A stretch of 64,000 bases of DNA from Beggiatoa leptomitoformis (GCF_001305575.3 NZ_CP012373.2:1860001-1924000), one strand, 5' to 3'; counted from the first letter of the stretch, positions 1 to 8,751 are shown. A program made the numbers and translations. Notes: generated by a model not told the origin, from the sequence alone.

Positions 1-243
1 GAACTAAAATATTTCTTCTCCAGCCATGTCAGCACGAACACGGGTGGAGAATGCTCTTCTACGGCAATTCGTGCGCTCATCAAAAAACTCATCGCAGCAG
101 AGAATGCTGCAAAACCCCTTAGTGATAGCAAAATAGCCAATATACTATCCGAAAGAGGTATTAATGTCGCCAGACGCACGGTCGCCAAATATAGGGAAGC
201 GATGGTGATTCCACCATCCAATGAGCGCAAGCGTCTGGTTTAG
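1..243 (+). CDS. rpoN: RNA polymerase sigma-54 factor, C-terminal part
   Basis: The window opens inside this gene; 80 C-terminal residues remain and end at a TAG. The visible part is the sigma-54 DNA-binding region, which recognises the -24 element. It contains the diagnostic RpoN box read as [10 protein letters not shown] near the end, preceded by a segment ([17 protein letters not shown]) typical of the family. Sigma-54 directs RNA polymerase to nitrogen, motility and stress promoters that need an AAA+ activator. The order rpoN-hpf-ptsN downstream is the standard proteobacterial arrangement and supports the call. The start lies outside the window. Confidence 0.95.
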   Translation, partial: ELKYFFSSHVSTNTGGECSSTAIRALIKKLIAAENAAKPLSDSKIANILSERGINVARRTVAKYREAMVIPPSNERKRLV

Positions 244-267
244 CACACATCTGTAAGGAGAACATTA

Positions 268-594
268 ATGCAACTCACCCTCAGTGGTCATCATATCGAC
301 ATCACGCCCGCTTTACGGAGTTATGTAACATCAAAAATTGAACGCTTGGAACGTCATTTTGATCACGTTACTAACATTCATGTTGTTTTGGGTGTTGAGA
401 AATTGCGCCAAAAAGCAGAAGCAACCTTGCACGTTAGCGGTGCAAATTTATTTGCAGATGCTGAACATGAAGACATGTACGCAGCAATTGATGCCCTGAC
501 CGACAAATTGGACAGACAAATTAAAAAACATAAGGAAAAACTGAAAGACCATCACCAAGCCGAAGGTGGTGTTAAAGCACAGTCCCTTGAATAA
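268..594 (+). CDS. hpf: Ribosome hibernation promoting factor, short form
   Basis: This 108-residue protein belongs to the HPF/YfiA family, which binds the 30S decoding region and promotes inactive 100S ribosome dimers in stationary phase. The N-terminus MQLTLSGHHIDITPAL and the conserved pattern IEKLERHFDHVT followed by an alternating beta-strand segment and a C-terminal stretch rich in Lys and His match short HPF. There is no C-terminal dimerisation domain, so this is the gammaproteobacterial short type. The ATG is preceded by a clear AAGGAG site. It sits 24 bases after rpoN, as in most proteobacteria, and is probably co-transcribed with it. Confidence 0.93.
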   Translation: MQLTLSGHHIDITPALRSYVTSKIERLERHFDHVTNIHVVLGVEKLRQKAEATLHVSGANLFADAEHEDMYAAIDALTDKLDRQIKKHKEKLKDHHQAEGGVKAQSLE

Positions 595-665
595 GTCCAG
601 TCCGCAGTTATCAGAAGTAGTGTTGTAATGCCTGAATCTTCACAAGGGAAGGCTTAGACAACTCC

Positions 666-702
666 CTGTTTCTCCAGTTTATACCGTTTATTGGAGAAAC
701 AG
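666..702. terminator. Hairpin between hpf and ptsN
   Basis: A perfect 11-base inverted repeat (CTGTTTCTCCA at 666-676, TGGAGAAACAG at 692-702) with a 15-base loop lies in the 180-base gap between hpf and ptsN. No long T tract follows on either strand, so it could be a weak or Rho-assisted terminator, an mRNA stabilising stem, or an RNA-binding site. The gap is longer than usual for this gene pair. Confidence 0.5.
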
Positions 703-776
703 ACACTCAACAGTCACAATATGTACTGCATAGCGTCCTCACTACTTTCTAATAATTGCACACTGTCAACCGAATT

Positions 777-1277
777 ATGCGTATTTTAGACATCCTATCG
801 CCTGAACGAATGTTATGTAATGTACAGGCCTCTAGTAAGAAACGAGTATTAGAATATTTTAGCCGTTTACTTGCGACAGAAACGTCTAGCCTGACAACCC
901 GAGAAATTTTTGAAAGTCTGTTGTCACGCGAACGCTTAGGGAGTACAGGTTTAGGTAAAGGCGTAGCGATTCCTCATGCCCGTGTACCCGACTGTCAATT
1001 AACGCTTGCTGCTTTTGTTCAGTTAGAGAAAGGTATTGATTACGACTCAATTGATCGGCAGCCTGTTGACTTACTATTTGCCCTGATGGTGCCTGAAAAC
1101 TGTACGGAGGAACACCTGCAAATTTTGGCAATGCTAGCAGAAATGTTTAGCGATGATGAATTTCGTGAAAAATTGCGTAGCCTACCCGATTGTCAAGCAA
1201 AATATGCGTTGATGGTGCAATGGCAGGCGGCTCAACCACAAGACGTATCATCTGATTCTCTTTCTTCTCCATTATAG
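777..1277 (+). CDS. ptsN: PTS IIA-like nitrogen regulatory protein
   Basis: This encodes EIIA-Ntr, the terminal phosphocarrier of the nitrogen PTS, which regulates potassium transport and other processes by protein contacts instead of transporting sugar. The ATG at 777 gives 166 residues, close to the usual 150-165; an upstream TTG at 756 is in frame but less likely. The fold is seen in SKKRVLEYFSRLL, the active-site motif GVAIPHARVPDC with the phosphorylated His near residue 67, and DLLFALMVPE. It lies between hpf and hprK. A kdp potassium operon at the other end of this window is a possible regulatory target, since EIIA-Ntr controls KdpD in other bacteria; that link is inference only. Confidence 0.92.
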   Translation: MRILDILSPERMLCNVQASSKKRVLEYFSRLLATETSSLTTREIFESLLSRERLGSTGLGKGVAIPHARVPDCQLTLAAFVQLEKGIDYDSIDRQPVDLLFALMVPENCTEEHLQILAMLAEMFSDDEFREKLRSLPDCQAKYALMVQWQAAQPQDVSSDSLSSPL

Positions 1278-1286
1278 TGACTCTTT

Positions 1287-2264
1287 ATGACCCTGTTAAG
1301 CGTTACTGAACTCTATGAAAATCATGCGGATAACTTAGGACTTCATTGGTTAGCAGGGAAAGAAAATAACCGCTTTTTGCAATTGCAAACAGATCAACGG
1401 ATTGGAAATGTAGGTTATCTCAACTTAATTCATCCCCATCAAATTCAAGTTATTAGTCTCTACGAACTCGCCTATTTAGAAGCCTTATCGGATAACGTGT
1501 ATGAGGATGCACTCAAACAACTATTTGAAAATGCTAACCTCGCTTGTATTATCGTTGTTGATAGTCCACGTGTACCCGACGATTTAAAAGGACATGCTGA
1601 ACATTATCATGTTCCCTTATTTATGGCTCAAGTGTCAGGTGAAGCTTTAATGAACTACCTACACGGTATTTTGGGGCGTATGTCAGGTGAAAAAGTAACC
1701 TTACATGGTGTATTTTTAGACGTTTTTGGGATGGGTGTATTAATTACGGGAGATAGTGGTACAGGTAAAAGCGAACTTGCGTTAGAACTAGTCAGTCGTG
1801 GACACCGTTTAGTTGCAGACGATGCACCCGAATTTTCTCGTATAGACCAAGATGTTATTCGTGGAACTTGTCCTGTACAAGGGATGACACCTTTTTTAGA
1901 AGTGCGCGGATTAGGTATTTTAAATGTACAAGCATTGTTTGGTGATAGTGCGATTAAGAGAGATAAATATCTTCGTCTTATCATTAAACTAGAACACATG
2001 AGTCCTGATCAACTTCGCCAAATTGACCGTTTACAAGGGGATTATCGTTCCCGCCAAATTTTGGGTGTAGAAATCTCTGAGGTTGGTTTGCCCGTTGCTG
2101 CGGGTCGCAATCTTGCTGTTTTACTTGAATGTGCTGTGCGTAATCATAGTTTGAAAATGCAAGGCTACAATGCCGCTGATGAATTTTGCCAACGTCAAAC
2201 CCGTGCCATGTATGGTATGGATAAGGATGATGGCTATGTTTCACATCGTTTTGATGTTTATTAG
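1287..2264 (+). CDS. hprK: HPr kinase/phosphorylase
   Basis: This bifunctional enzyme phosphorylates and dephosphorylates a serine of HPr in the PTS. The 325-residue length is normal. The N-terminal half is the variable HprK_N domain, and the C-terminal kinase domain begins near residue 145 with the P-loop GDSGTGKSE (about 155-163), followed by HRLVADDAPEF and the family signature LEVRGLGILN. The gene starts 9 bases after ptsN and is probably translated from the same mRNA. The pairing of hprK with ptsN is common in beta- and some gammaproteobacteria that lack sugar-transporting PTS. HPr itself and rapZ, often found next to these genes, are not adjacent here; rapZ is about 43 kb away. Confidence 0.95.
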   Translation: MTLLSVTELYENHADNLGLHWLAGKENNRFLQLQTDQRIGNVGYLNLIHPHQIQVISLYELAYLEALSDNVYEDALKQLFENANLACIIVVDSPRVPDDLKGHAEHYHVPLFMAQVSGEALMNYLHGILGRMSGEKVTLHGVFLDVFGMGVLITGDSGTGKSELALELVSRGHRLVADDAPEFSRIDQDVIRGTCPVQGMTPFLEVRGLGILNVQALFGDSAIKRDKYLRLIIKLEHMSPDQLRQIDRLQGDYRSRQILGVEISEVGLPVAAGRNLAVLLECAVRNHSLKMQGYNAADEFCQRQTRAMYGMDKDDGYVSHRFDVY

Positions 2265-2287
2265 AATTACATCCTGTTGTTTATGAT

Positions 2288-2318
2288 AATCTGTCAGGCA
2301 ACTAAAACCTGACAGATT
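2288..2318 (+). terminator. Hairpin downstream of hprK
   Basis: Inverted repeat AATCTGTCAGG (2288-2298) and CCTGACAGATT (2308-2318) makes an 11-base-pair stem with a 9-base loop, 23 bases after the hprK stop. There is no strong T tract, so termination strength is uncertain, but position and perfect pairing fit the end of the rpoN-hpf-ptsN-hprK transcript. Confidence 0.6.
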
Positions 2319-2474
2319 AGTAAGTTACAAGCCATCACAACTTCATTAAGCCAATAATCATGGCATATCCCAATACAGTCGTAGTAAAGATTAAAACCTG
2401 TCTGAATCAGAATGTTCGGGCAAGCATTAGGCACTTATTTTTGCACGATAACTAGCAGATTTTAAACTGAATAA

Positions 2475-2497
2475 TGTATTACGCTATCGCTAATACA
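2475..2497. repeat. Dispersed palindrome, family TGTATTACGCTATCG, copy 1
   Basis: TGTATTA and TAATACA flank the core CGCTATCGC, giving a short stem-loop followed by CACCC. A closely similar element occurs at 17878-17904 after ychF. Both lie in noncoding DNA. They look like copies of a REP-type intergenic repeat. Confidence 0.5.
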
Positions 2498-2508
2498 CCC
2501 CACAAATA

Positions 2509-2516
2509 GTTTATTT
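2509..2516. repeat. Target-site duplication, left copy
   Basis: The octamer GTTTATTT at 2509-2516 directly abuts the left end of the IS1-family element and is repeated exactly at 3291-3298 next to the right end. Eight or nine bases is the known duplication size of IS1 transposition. Confidence 0.9.
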
Positions 2517-2523
2517 GGTAGTG

Positions 2524-2937
2524 CTAAAGAAGCAGTGATTTGTTATAATCATTAATGAAAAAAATAGTAGCCCCGATGTGATTTTCTATCTTCTTGGAGA
2601 AAGATAAGGTTTTCCTCACTAAACGACTGACACGCTGTCTTAACGTATTATTAAATCGCTCTATATGATTGGTCAGCCCCGTCTCCTTCCCTACCGCTTT
2701 ATGCCGTTTACTCGGTAGAACTTTCTGGTACGCTTCCCAGAAGTCGGTGTAACAGACTGCACATTGCCGATATACCGCTGGGAGTGAGTCCCAGAGTGCT
2801 TGCGCTCCCTCCGCATCTCGCTTTCCAAAGGCAATCCCGACAACCTCTCGTGAGTCTCTATCTAACGCTAACCATACCCACACTTTCTGGCGACGCTGCC
2901 CAACAAATGACCACATCTCATCGCATTCTAAGCGCAA
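2524..2937 (-). CDS. insB: IS1-family transposase, InsB part (catalytic)
   Basis: 137 residues carrying the DDE catalytic core of IS1 transposase. Recognisable segments are CDEMWSFVGQRRQKVW, DRDSREVVGIAFG, CYTDFWEAY and TNHIERFNNTLRQRVSRLVRKTLSFSK, which match the InsB family closely. It overlaps the end of insA and lies in the -1 frame relative to it; the junction contains a run of eight A on the coding strand, the expected programmed frameshift site. The active transposase is therefore probably the InsA-InsB fusion, with InsA alone acting as repressor, as known for IS1. Confidence 0.93.
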   Translation of the reverse strand: MRLECDEMWSFVGQRRQKVWVWLALDRDSREVVGIAFGKRDAEGAQALWDSLPAVYRQCAVCYTDFWEAYQKVLPSKRHKAVGKETGLTNHIERFNNTLRQRVSRLVRKTLSFSKKIENHIGATIFFINDYNKSLLL

Positions 2938-3227
2938 CTGTCCTTTTTTTTAACCGCTTGTTCTAGTCTTTGTTGCGCATACAAACCATTGACATAATGT
3001 TGTAGCCATGTGCCTGAGATTCCCGTAACACGGGCTATTCCTCTTAACGAGAGTTTTTCTTTTAATAGCTTGTCCACCTGTGCCCACGTCTCTTGGCTTA
3101 TGTATTTCTTGGTGGGTTGTTCTACAAATCTCCGTCCGCATTCGCGACATTTGTAGTTTTGTGTCCCTGTGCGGGTTTTTCCGTATTTCACGATGTGTGT
3201 CGCTTTACAGCTTGGGCAGGTTAGCAT
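2928..3227 (-). CDS. insA: IS1-family InsA (zinc-finger/HTH DNA-binding part)
   Basis: 99 residues with an N-terminal zinc-binding CPSCKATHIVKYG and CRECGRRF pattern, followed by a helix-turn-helix region (LSLRGIARVTGISGTWL). This is the DNA-binding half of IS1 transposase, which recognises the terminal repeats and represses transcription when made alone. It ends just after an A8 run where ribosomes can slip -1 into insB. The frame is intact, so the element could be active. Confidence 0.92.
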   Translation of the reverse strand: MLTCPSCKATHIVKYGKTRTGTQNYKCRECGRRFVEQPTKKYISQETWAQVDKLLKEKLSLRGIARVTGISGTWLQHYVNGLYAQQRLEQAVKKKDSCA

Positions 3228-3290
3228 TTTAGGGACTCTTCTCTTTCTTCTGTTTTCTTATTTTAATATCACTTTCTCTTTAGCACTACC

Positions 3291-3298
3291 GTTTATTT
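3291..3298. repeat. Target-site duplication, right copy
   Basis: GTTTATTT immediately after the right end of the IS1-family element, identical to 2509-2516. Confidence 0.9.
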
Positions 3299-3361
3299 TT
3301 GTACTGAATATGTGTTAATAATTAACATTAACGAAAAAACTACACATTCAGAGGGGCAACA

Positions 3362-4372
3362 ATGGAGTTTACTGCTTTTGAATTCGCGCGGCCGTATTGG
3401 TTGCTTGCCCTCATCATTCTACCTTTCTGGGTGGTTTGGCTGTTCTACCAAAAAGCCCACTACTCCCGCTTACAACGCTACGCTGACGCGCATTTATTAC
3501 CGTATTTATTACAACAATCCCCCCAACAACTATTTTGGCAAGATAAAACCTTTTGGGGGTGGATATTATTGTGGACGTGTGGAATTCTTGCGTTAGCACA
3601 ACCCCGTTGGGATTATGAATTACAAGCCCTTTTTCGTCCACAAACGCAATTACTGGTTGTCCTAGATTTATCCGATTCTATGCGAGTACGCGATTTACCC
3701 CATGCACGTATTGAACAAGCAATGCAAGAGATAACTGAATTATTAGACGTAAAAGCAGATATTTATATCGGACTCTTAGTTTTTGCAGGTATTCCCCATC
3801 TCGTTGCCCCATTAACAGATGATTATAATACGGTTAAACATTTACTTTATGAGTTAAAACCTGATTTATTACCCATTCAAGGCAGTCGATTTGCCCCCGC
3901 ATTAGAACGCGCTTTATTGTTATTAAACAACGCACCTAACAGTAAAGAAGCAGTACAACATATTTTATTAATCAGTGATGGTGAGTTTGAAAAAATAGAT
4001 GTTACACAGAGTTTAGCATTATTACAAAATAGCAAGGTTTTTTTACACGTTCTCGCTGTTGGGACGGAAAATGGTGGACATATTCCACGTCAGGCAGATG
4101 AACATCAATGGGTAATAGATGCTGATGGAAATATTGTTATTTCTAAATTACATAGCGATGTTTTAAAGCAGTTAGCACAAGTAGGTAGGGGAATTTATCA
4201 GGTCGGAAATTATCAATCAACGGATACGCAAGCCATTTTAAATGAAATCCATCAACGAATGCAGACATTTACAGCGCAACAGGCAACGCAAAAAGTGTGG
4301 CATGAACGATTTTATTTGTTGGTTATTATCATGATGTTGCTTGTTTTATTAGCGTTCAGACAGCCTGTCTAA
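3362..4372 (+). CDS. VWA-domain membrane protein, BatA/BatB type
   Basis: A 336-residue protein with hydrophobic segments at both ends (about 14-30 and 60-75, then 315-332) and a von Willebrand factor A domain between them. The MIDAS metal site is visible as DLSDSM (D102, S104, S106), with ISDGE further on. This arrangement is that of BatA/BatB proteins in the aerotolerance and MoxR-linked clusters, where VWA proteins work with an AAA+ chaperone. No MoxR, DUF58 or BatD gene is adjacent, so it appears to be a solitary member. It runs toward priA and the two stops are 11 bases apart, so they are convergent. The specific role is unknown. Confidence 0.8.
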   Translation: MEFTAFEFARPYWLLALIILPFWVVWLFYQKAHYSRLQRYADAHLLPYLLQQSPQQLFWQDKTFWGWILLWTCGILALAQPRWDYELQALFRPQTQLLVVLDLSDSMRVRDLPHARIEQAMQEITELLDVKADIYIGLLVFAGIPHLVAPLTDDYNTVKHLLYELKPDLLPIQGSRFAPALERALLLLNNAPNSKEAVQHILLISDGEFEKIDVTQSLALLQNSKVFLHVLAVGTENGGHIPRQADEHQWVIDADGNIVISKLHSDVLKQLAQVGRGIYQVGNYQSTDTQAILNEIHQRMQTFTAQQATQKVWHERFYLLVIIMMLLVLLAFRQPV

Positions 4373-4383
4373 TCATCGCTTGT

Positions 4384-6588
4384 TTAGTATAAATCTAAAG
4401 GGTCAACGTCCACAGTCCAACGGACATCTTTTTTAACCAGACTGGGTAAAATAGGCAACAGTTGTTCAATTAAATGATGTAATACATTGCGTTGTTGGGC
4501 TTGTAGCAGTAAATGTGCGCGGTAGTAATTAGCGCGTTTTTCCATAGGGGCGGGCGCAGGTCCCCAGAGTTCTACTTCAGCAATATTAAGTTGTCGGGCA
4601 ACTTCTTTCACGCTACGCAGAAAATCTAAGGCTAATTTTGCCGTTTTGGATTCTGCCCGAAGCAGGATTAAACGGGTGTAGGGTGGGTAATTGGTTTGTT
4701 GTCGCTCGGCTAATACGATATCAGCGAAAGCATGATACCCTTTATTAATTAAGCAATTAAGCAATTCATGTTCGGGTTGGTAGGTTTGAATAACCACTTC
4801 TCCCGCATCTTCTGCGCGTCCTGCACGTCCTGCAACTTGCATAAATAATTGTGCCATGCGTTCTGTGCCACGAAAATCTACACTGAATAATCCGCCATCA
4901 ATATTAATAATTCCCACTAATGTTACTTTTGGAAAATGGTGTCCTTTAGCAAGCATTTGTGTGCCAACGAGTATGTCAACTTCGCCACGATGAATTTGTT
5001 CTAACATGTCAAACATGGCTTGTTTGCGTCGTGTGCTGTCGCTGTCTATACGTAAAATGCGGGCATCAGGAAAGATTTGTTGCAGTTGTTCTTCTACGCG
5101 CTCAGTCCCTTGTCCGAGGAGATGAATGTTATTGCTATGACAATTTGGGCAGATGATAGGTGTTGGTTGTACAAAGCCACAGTGGTGACAGCGCAAATAG
5201 TGGCTGGCTTCGTGGTGAGTCAGGCGTGCATCGCAGTGTTGACAGTGGGCTGTCCATTTACATTGTAAGCAAATGAGGGTTGGCGCGTAACCACGACGAT
5301 TGATAAATAAGAGAATTTGTTGTTTCTTGGCAAGATGTTGATTAATGTAATGTTGTAAGGGTCGGGAAAGGATTTGTTTACGCGGTTGATGACGCATATC
5401 AACAAGGTGAAACGTTGGATGAACGGCTAATCCTGCTCGCTCTGGCAGTATTAGGTGTTGATAGCGTTGTTGTTGGATGTTGTAGAGGCTGTCGAGTGAA
5501 GGGGTTGCACTGCCGAGTATGATAGGAATTTTAGCGCGTTGTGCGCGAATCATGGCGATGTCACGGGCGGAATAGCAGAATCCATCTTGTTGTTTATAAG
5601 AGGGGTCGTGTTCTTCATCGATGATGATGATGCCTAGTTGTGGTAGCGGTGTCCAGACAGCGGAACGTGTACCAATCACAATAGGCGCGGTGCCTGCACG
5701 TGCTAGTAACCACGCATAGAGCCGTTCTTTATGATTTAAGCGGGAGTGAATAACGGCAATAGGTACACTAAAACGTTGTTCAAAACGGCTTACCATTTGT
5801 GGGGTTAGGTTAATTTCTGGCACAAGAACAAGTGCCTGTTTCCCTTGAGTAATAATAGTTTGTATCAGTTGTAAATAGACTTCTGTTTTACCGCTCCCTG
5901 TTACGCCATCTAGCAGGCTTGGATAAAATTGGCTCAGGTGTTGGGTGAGTTGTTCAACGGCATGAGCTTGGGCGGTATTGAGTTGTAAAGGGGTGGTAAT
6001 GGGTTGGGCGTGACGAATGGCAGGTTGTGGCGTAATCCAACCGCGCCGTTGTAAGGCTTGTAGGGTTGGACGGGGATTAGGTAGGTCGAGTGCAAGGGTT
6101 GTTTCGCTAATACCACGTGGGTTTTCTTGAAAAAGGCTTAATAAATAGGCTTGACGGTGGGATTGACGGGGTAAATCTGTAGGGTCTATAAATTGTCCCG
6201 TTTGGGTAACACACCAATGTCCACTGGGTGGGGTTTCAACGTGTGGGGGATGTCCTGCGTTGAGCAGTGCGGGCAGTGCGGTCGCAATGACAAGTCCTAG
6301 TGGATGATGGTAGTAACGGCTCGCCCAGTGTAATAATTGCAAATCCGTAGCCGTCAGTAGCGGCGGCTCATCGAGCAGGGTTAATGCTGTTTTTAGTTTA
6401 TTGGGGGCAACGCTTGAGGTGTCTGTTACACCAATCAAGATACCGATTAAGACTTGTTTCCTAAAAGGAACTTGAATTCGTGAACCGATATGCTGTTCGG
6501 TAATTTGCCAATCTATTGGCGCAAGATAATCAAAGAGTTTATCTAAGGGAGTCGGTAGCGCAATTTGTAAAATAGGCGTGTTAGACAT
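4384..6588 (-). CDS. priA: Primosomal protein N' (replication restart helicase)
   Basis: PriA recognises stalled forks and reloads the replicative helicase through PriB/DnaT. The 734-residue length is normal. It has the N-terminal 3'-DNA-binding domain, the Walker A segment DGVTGSGKTEVYL, the DEEH box in IIIDEEHDPSYKQ, GSATPSL, and the characteristic insertion with paired zinc sites (CLQCKWTAHCQHC, CHHCGF, CPNCHS). The helicase C motif VAGRAGRAEDAG is intact. The gene is convergent with the VWA gene and stands alone on its strand except for the REC-REC-Hpt gene upstream. Confidence 0.97.
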   Translation of the reverse strand: MSNTPILQIALPTPLDKLFDYLAPIDWQITEQHIGSRIQVPFRKQVLIGILIGVTDTSSVAPNKLKTALTLLDEPPLLTATDLQLLHWASRYYHHPLGLVIATALPALLNAGHPPHVETPPSGHWCVTQTGQFIDPTDLPRQSHRQAYLLSLFQENPRGISETTLALDLPNPRPTLQALQRRGWITPQPAIRHAQPITTPLQLNTAQAHAVEQLTQHLSQFYPSLLDGVTGSGKTEVYLQLIQTIITQGKQALVLVPEINLTPQMVSRFEQRFSVPIAVIHSRLNHKERLYAWLLARAGTAPIVIGTRSAVWTPLPQLGIIIIDEEHDPSYKQQDGFCYSARDIAMIRAQRAKIPIILGSATPSLDSLYNIQQQRYQHLILPERAGLAVHPTFHLVDMRHQPRKQILSRPLQHYINQHLAKKQQILLFINRRGYAPTLICLQCKWTAHCQHCDARLTHHEASHYLRCHHCGFVQPTPIICPNCHSNNIHLLGQGTERVEEQLQQIFPDARILRIDSDSTRRKQAMFDMLEQIHRGEVDILVGTQMLAKGHHFPKVTLVGIINIDGGLFSVDFRGTERMAQLFMQVAGRAGRAEDAGEVVIQTYQPEHELLNCLINKGYHAFADIVLAERQQTNYPPYTRLILLRAESKTAKLALDFLRSVKEVARQLNIAEVELWGPAPAPMEKRANYYRAHLLLQAQQRNVLHHLIEQLLPILPSLVKKDVRWTVDVDPLDLY

Positions 6589-6630
6589 AGCGGAATAGAA
6601 TAAGTTGAATCGATTATTGGCATTATATGC

Positions 6631-7851
6631 TTATTCTTCATTCCAAGGGGTTTGTTGCATTAGCGTTTGTAGATTGAGAAATTCTTGTTGTAAGTCTTGT
6701 AGATATTGTGAAATAGTCTGCAATTTGGTGGCTTCCATGTCCATTTCCATTTGTGCCGCAATTTCACCCAAGCGATTTGCACCGATACTGCGCGCGCCAC
6801 CTTTTAGGGAGTGGGAGAGATGTAATAGTTTATGTTGGTCTAGGTTTTTTGCGGCATGTTCCATCGCAATAAGTTGTTTGGTCGTTTCGATGATGAAACG
6901 CTCAAGCAGCATTACGAGTAACTTAGGGTTATTCAATGTTACTTTTTTTAGAAAAAGATGGTCTAACACGGCAAAGCCCGCTAAATAAGCTTTTTTTGCT
7001 GTATTTACTTGTTCAGGGGTCATTTGTAGGTATTTATCTAATACCATTTTTAGGCGTTCTAGTGTCAGCGGTTTGGCTAAGACATCATCCATGCCAGATT
7101 GTTTATAAAGCATAATATCGGCAGGGCTTGTATTCGCAGTGACGGCAACAATGGGCGTGTTGACATAATTACTATATTGACGAATTAATTGCGTTGCCTC
7201 CGTTCCATCCATCATTGGCATACGAATATCCATCAAAATCAATGTATATTGTTTTTCTGCGCAAGCTGTTACGGCTTCACAGCCATTATTGGTGATATCT
7301 GCCTCATAACCAAGTGTGTTCAACATATTGGTAGCTACAATGCAATTCACTTGATTGTCTTCAACCAATAAAATCATTGGATTATCAGATTCAAGATTAA
7401 CAGGTTGCTCAGAAGAGGGCAGCGGTGTATTGGGATAGTCTGTGTTAGGCGAGGAATGCTGAAAATGGGGGAAGTGTTTGGTCAGTAACACAGCAACTCG
7501 TTCTAATATAATGGGTTTAGTCAGTATATCATCAAACCCTGCGTTAGCTAAGTTCGTACTTTCACGCTCATGTGCAGTCAGGGCTATCACTTTAGTATGT
7601 ACTTGGACTGCTTCTTGTGTACGAATGCAATGAATAGCTTCTAACCCATTCATAATAGGCATATTAATATCCATCAATACCATATCATAAGCGTTGTTTG
7701 CTAAAATCAGTTCAACCGCCGCTTTGCCATTAACGGCTTCTGTGACTTGACAGCCGAGTTCTTTTAAAATACTGCCTATTACTAAACGGTTGACAGCCGT
7801 ATCATCGACAATAAGAATAGAAAGTGGCGCGGAGGAATGGTAGTTTTGCAC
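6631..7851 (-). CDS. Phosphorelay protein: two receivers and an Hpt domain
   Basis: 406 residues. Receiver 1 (about 10-125) starts LSILIVDDTAVNRLV with phosphoacceptor in MVLMDINMPIMNG; receiver 2 (about 155-275) starts MILLVEDNQVNCIV with LILMDIRMPMMDG. The C-terminal Hpt domain (about 300-395) has HSLKGGARSIGA, whose His is the phosphotransfer residue. There is no sensor, kinase or output domain, so it must receive phosphate from a separate kinase. The hybrid kinase at 14787-16622 has a terminal receiver but no Hpt and is a candidate partner (inference). The start ATG at 7851 precedes MQNYHSSAP; priA begins 42 bases after its stop. Confidence 0.88.
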   Translation of the reverse strand: MQNYHSSAPLSILIVDDTAVNRLVIGSILKELGCQVTEAVNGKAAVELILANNAYDMVLMDINMPIMNGLEAIHCIRTQEAVQVHTKVIALTAHERESTNLANAGFDDILTKPIILERVAVLLTKHFPHFQHSSPNTDYPNTPLPSSEQPVNLESDNPMILLVEDNQVNCIVATNMLNTLGYEADITNNGCEAVTACAEKQYTLILMDIRMPMMDGTEATQLIRQYSNYVNTPIVAVTANTSPADIMLYKQSGMDDVLAKPLTLERLKMVLDKYLQMTPEQVNTAKKAYLAGFAVLDHLFLKKVTLNNPKLLVMLLERFIIETTKQLIAMEHAAKNLDQHKLLHLSHSLKGGARSIGANRLGEIAAQMEMDMEATKLQTISQYLQDLQQEFLNLQTLMQQTPWNEE

Positions 7852-7977
7852 GGTCTGTTTTACTTATCCATTAGCATTGGGTGAATTGTAAACAGTGTTG
7901 CACTGTTTACAAGTGGAATTATCAGTTTCTAACACAGATTGCTCTAGCATACAATACTGTTATATCAAATAGTTACA

Positions 7978-8751
7978 TCATCCTTGCACACTCAAGGCTT
8001 CTACTTCTTGAATCCCTTTGTGATTTGGATAATTATGTTTTAACACGTCTAACGCGGTATTAGATAAATCTTGCATTCCCATGGCTTTATAAATTTTCGC
8101 CATTAAAACGAGTGCATCGGGTACAGCGGGTGTTTCTTGAAAGTTTTCTACAACCCGTTTTGCGCGATTGATAGCGGCTAAATAAGCACCACGAACAATA
8201 TAATATTTTGCAACGTACAATTCATGCGCCGCTAAATTATTTCGCAGATATACCATACGTTGACGTGCGTCAGTAACATAGCTGCTGTCGGGATAACGGG
8301 TCAATAACTCAGAAAAATTTTGGAATGATTCGGTTGTTGCGTTTTGATCACGTTGTGCTTTATCAATGGGTAAGAAGCGGTCAAAAAAACCTCTATCCCG
8401 TTCAAAATTAACTAAGCCTTTAAGATAATAGGCATAATCAACATTAGGATGACGTGGGTATAATCTGATAAATCGGTCGGCGGCGATAATAGCAGATTCT
8501 GCTTGATCATCTTTATAATAAGCGTAAATTACGTCTAACTGAGCTTGTTGCGCATAAACCCCAAAAGGGAAACGTGCTTCTAGCTTTTCGTAATATTCAA
8601 TGGCAGTCGAGTAATTACCCTCCGCTAATTCTTTTTTCGCACTGTTGTATAACTGGTCAACTGTCCAATCTTCCGTTTTATCTTTAGAAGACCCAAAAGC
8701 ACTACACCCTGAAAGTACAACAAGCAAAACCCACACTAATGAATGTTTCAT
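7978..8751 (-). CDS. bamD: Outer membrane assembly lipoprotein BamD
   Basis: BamD is the essential TPR lipoprotein of the BAM complex that inserts beta-barrel proteins. The frame is open further upstream, but the start that gives a proper lipoprotein signal is the ATG at 8751 (MKHSLVWVLLVVLSGCS, lipidated Cys at residue 16); 257 residues result, near the usual 245. TPR-like repeats follow: WTVDQLYNSAKKELAEGNY, YEKLEARFPFG, YPRHPNVDYAYYLKGL, with FDRFLPIDKAQRD conserved. Its start codon overlaps that of the divergent rluD by two bases, so each promoter must lie inside the other gene or the frame choice differs. Confidence 0.93.
   Translation of the reverse strand: MKHSLVWVLLVVLSGCSAFGSSKDKTEDWTVDQLYNSAKKELAEGNYSTAIEYYEKLEARFPFGVYAQQAQLDVIYAYYKDDQAESAIIAADRFIRLYPRHPNVDYAYYLKGLVNFERDRGFFDRFLPIDKAQRDQNATTESFQNFSELLTRYPDSSYVTDARQRMVYLRNNLAAHELYVAKYYIVRGAYLAAINRAKRVVENFQETPAVPDALVLMAKIYKAMGMQDLSNTALDVLKHNYPNHKGIQEVEALSVQG

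Larger units (their letters stand above)
2517..3290 (-). mobile_element. Complete IS1-family insertion sequence (774 bp)
   Basis: The element is 774 bp, close to the 768 bp of IS1. Its terminal inverted repeats begin GGTAGTGCTAAAGA on both strands, differ at the next three bases, then match again at AGTGAT. It carries insA and insB on the minus strand with a poly-A frameshift site between them, and is flanked by a perfect 8-bp duplication (GTTTATTT). Intact ends, intact reading frames and an undamaged duplication show a recent insertion. It sits in the noncoding stretch between hprK and the VWA gene and breaks no recognisable gene. Confidence 0.93.

Noticed and set aside
756-776. TTG start for ptsN
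   Set aside because: The extra seven residues are not part of the family and an ATG at 777 gives the normal length.
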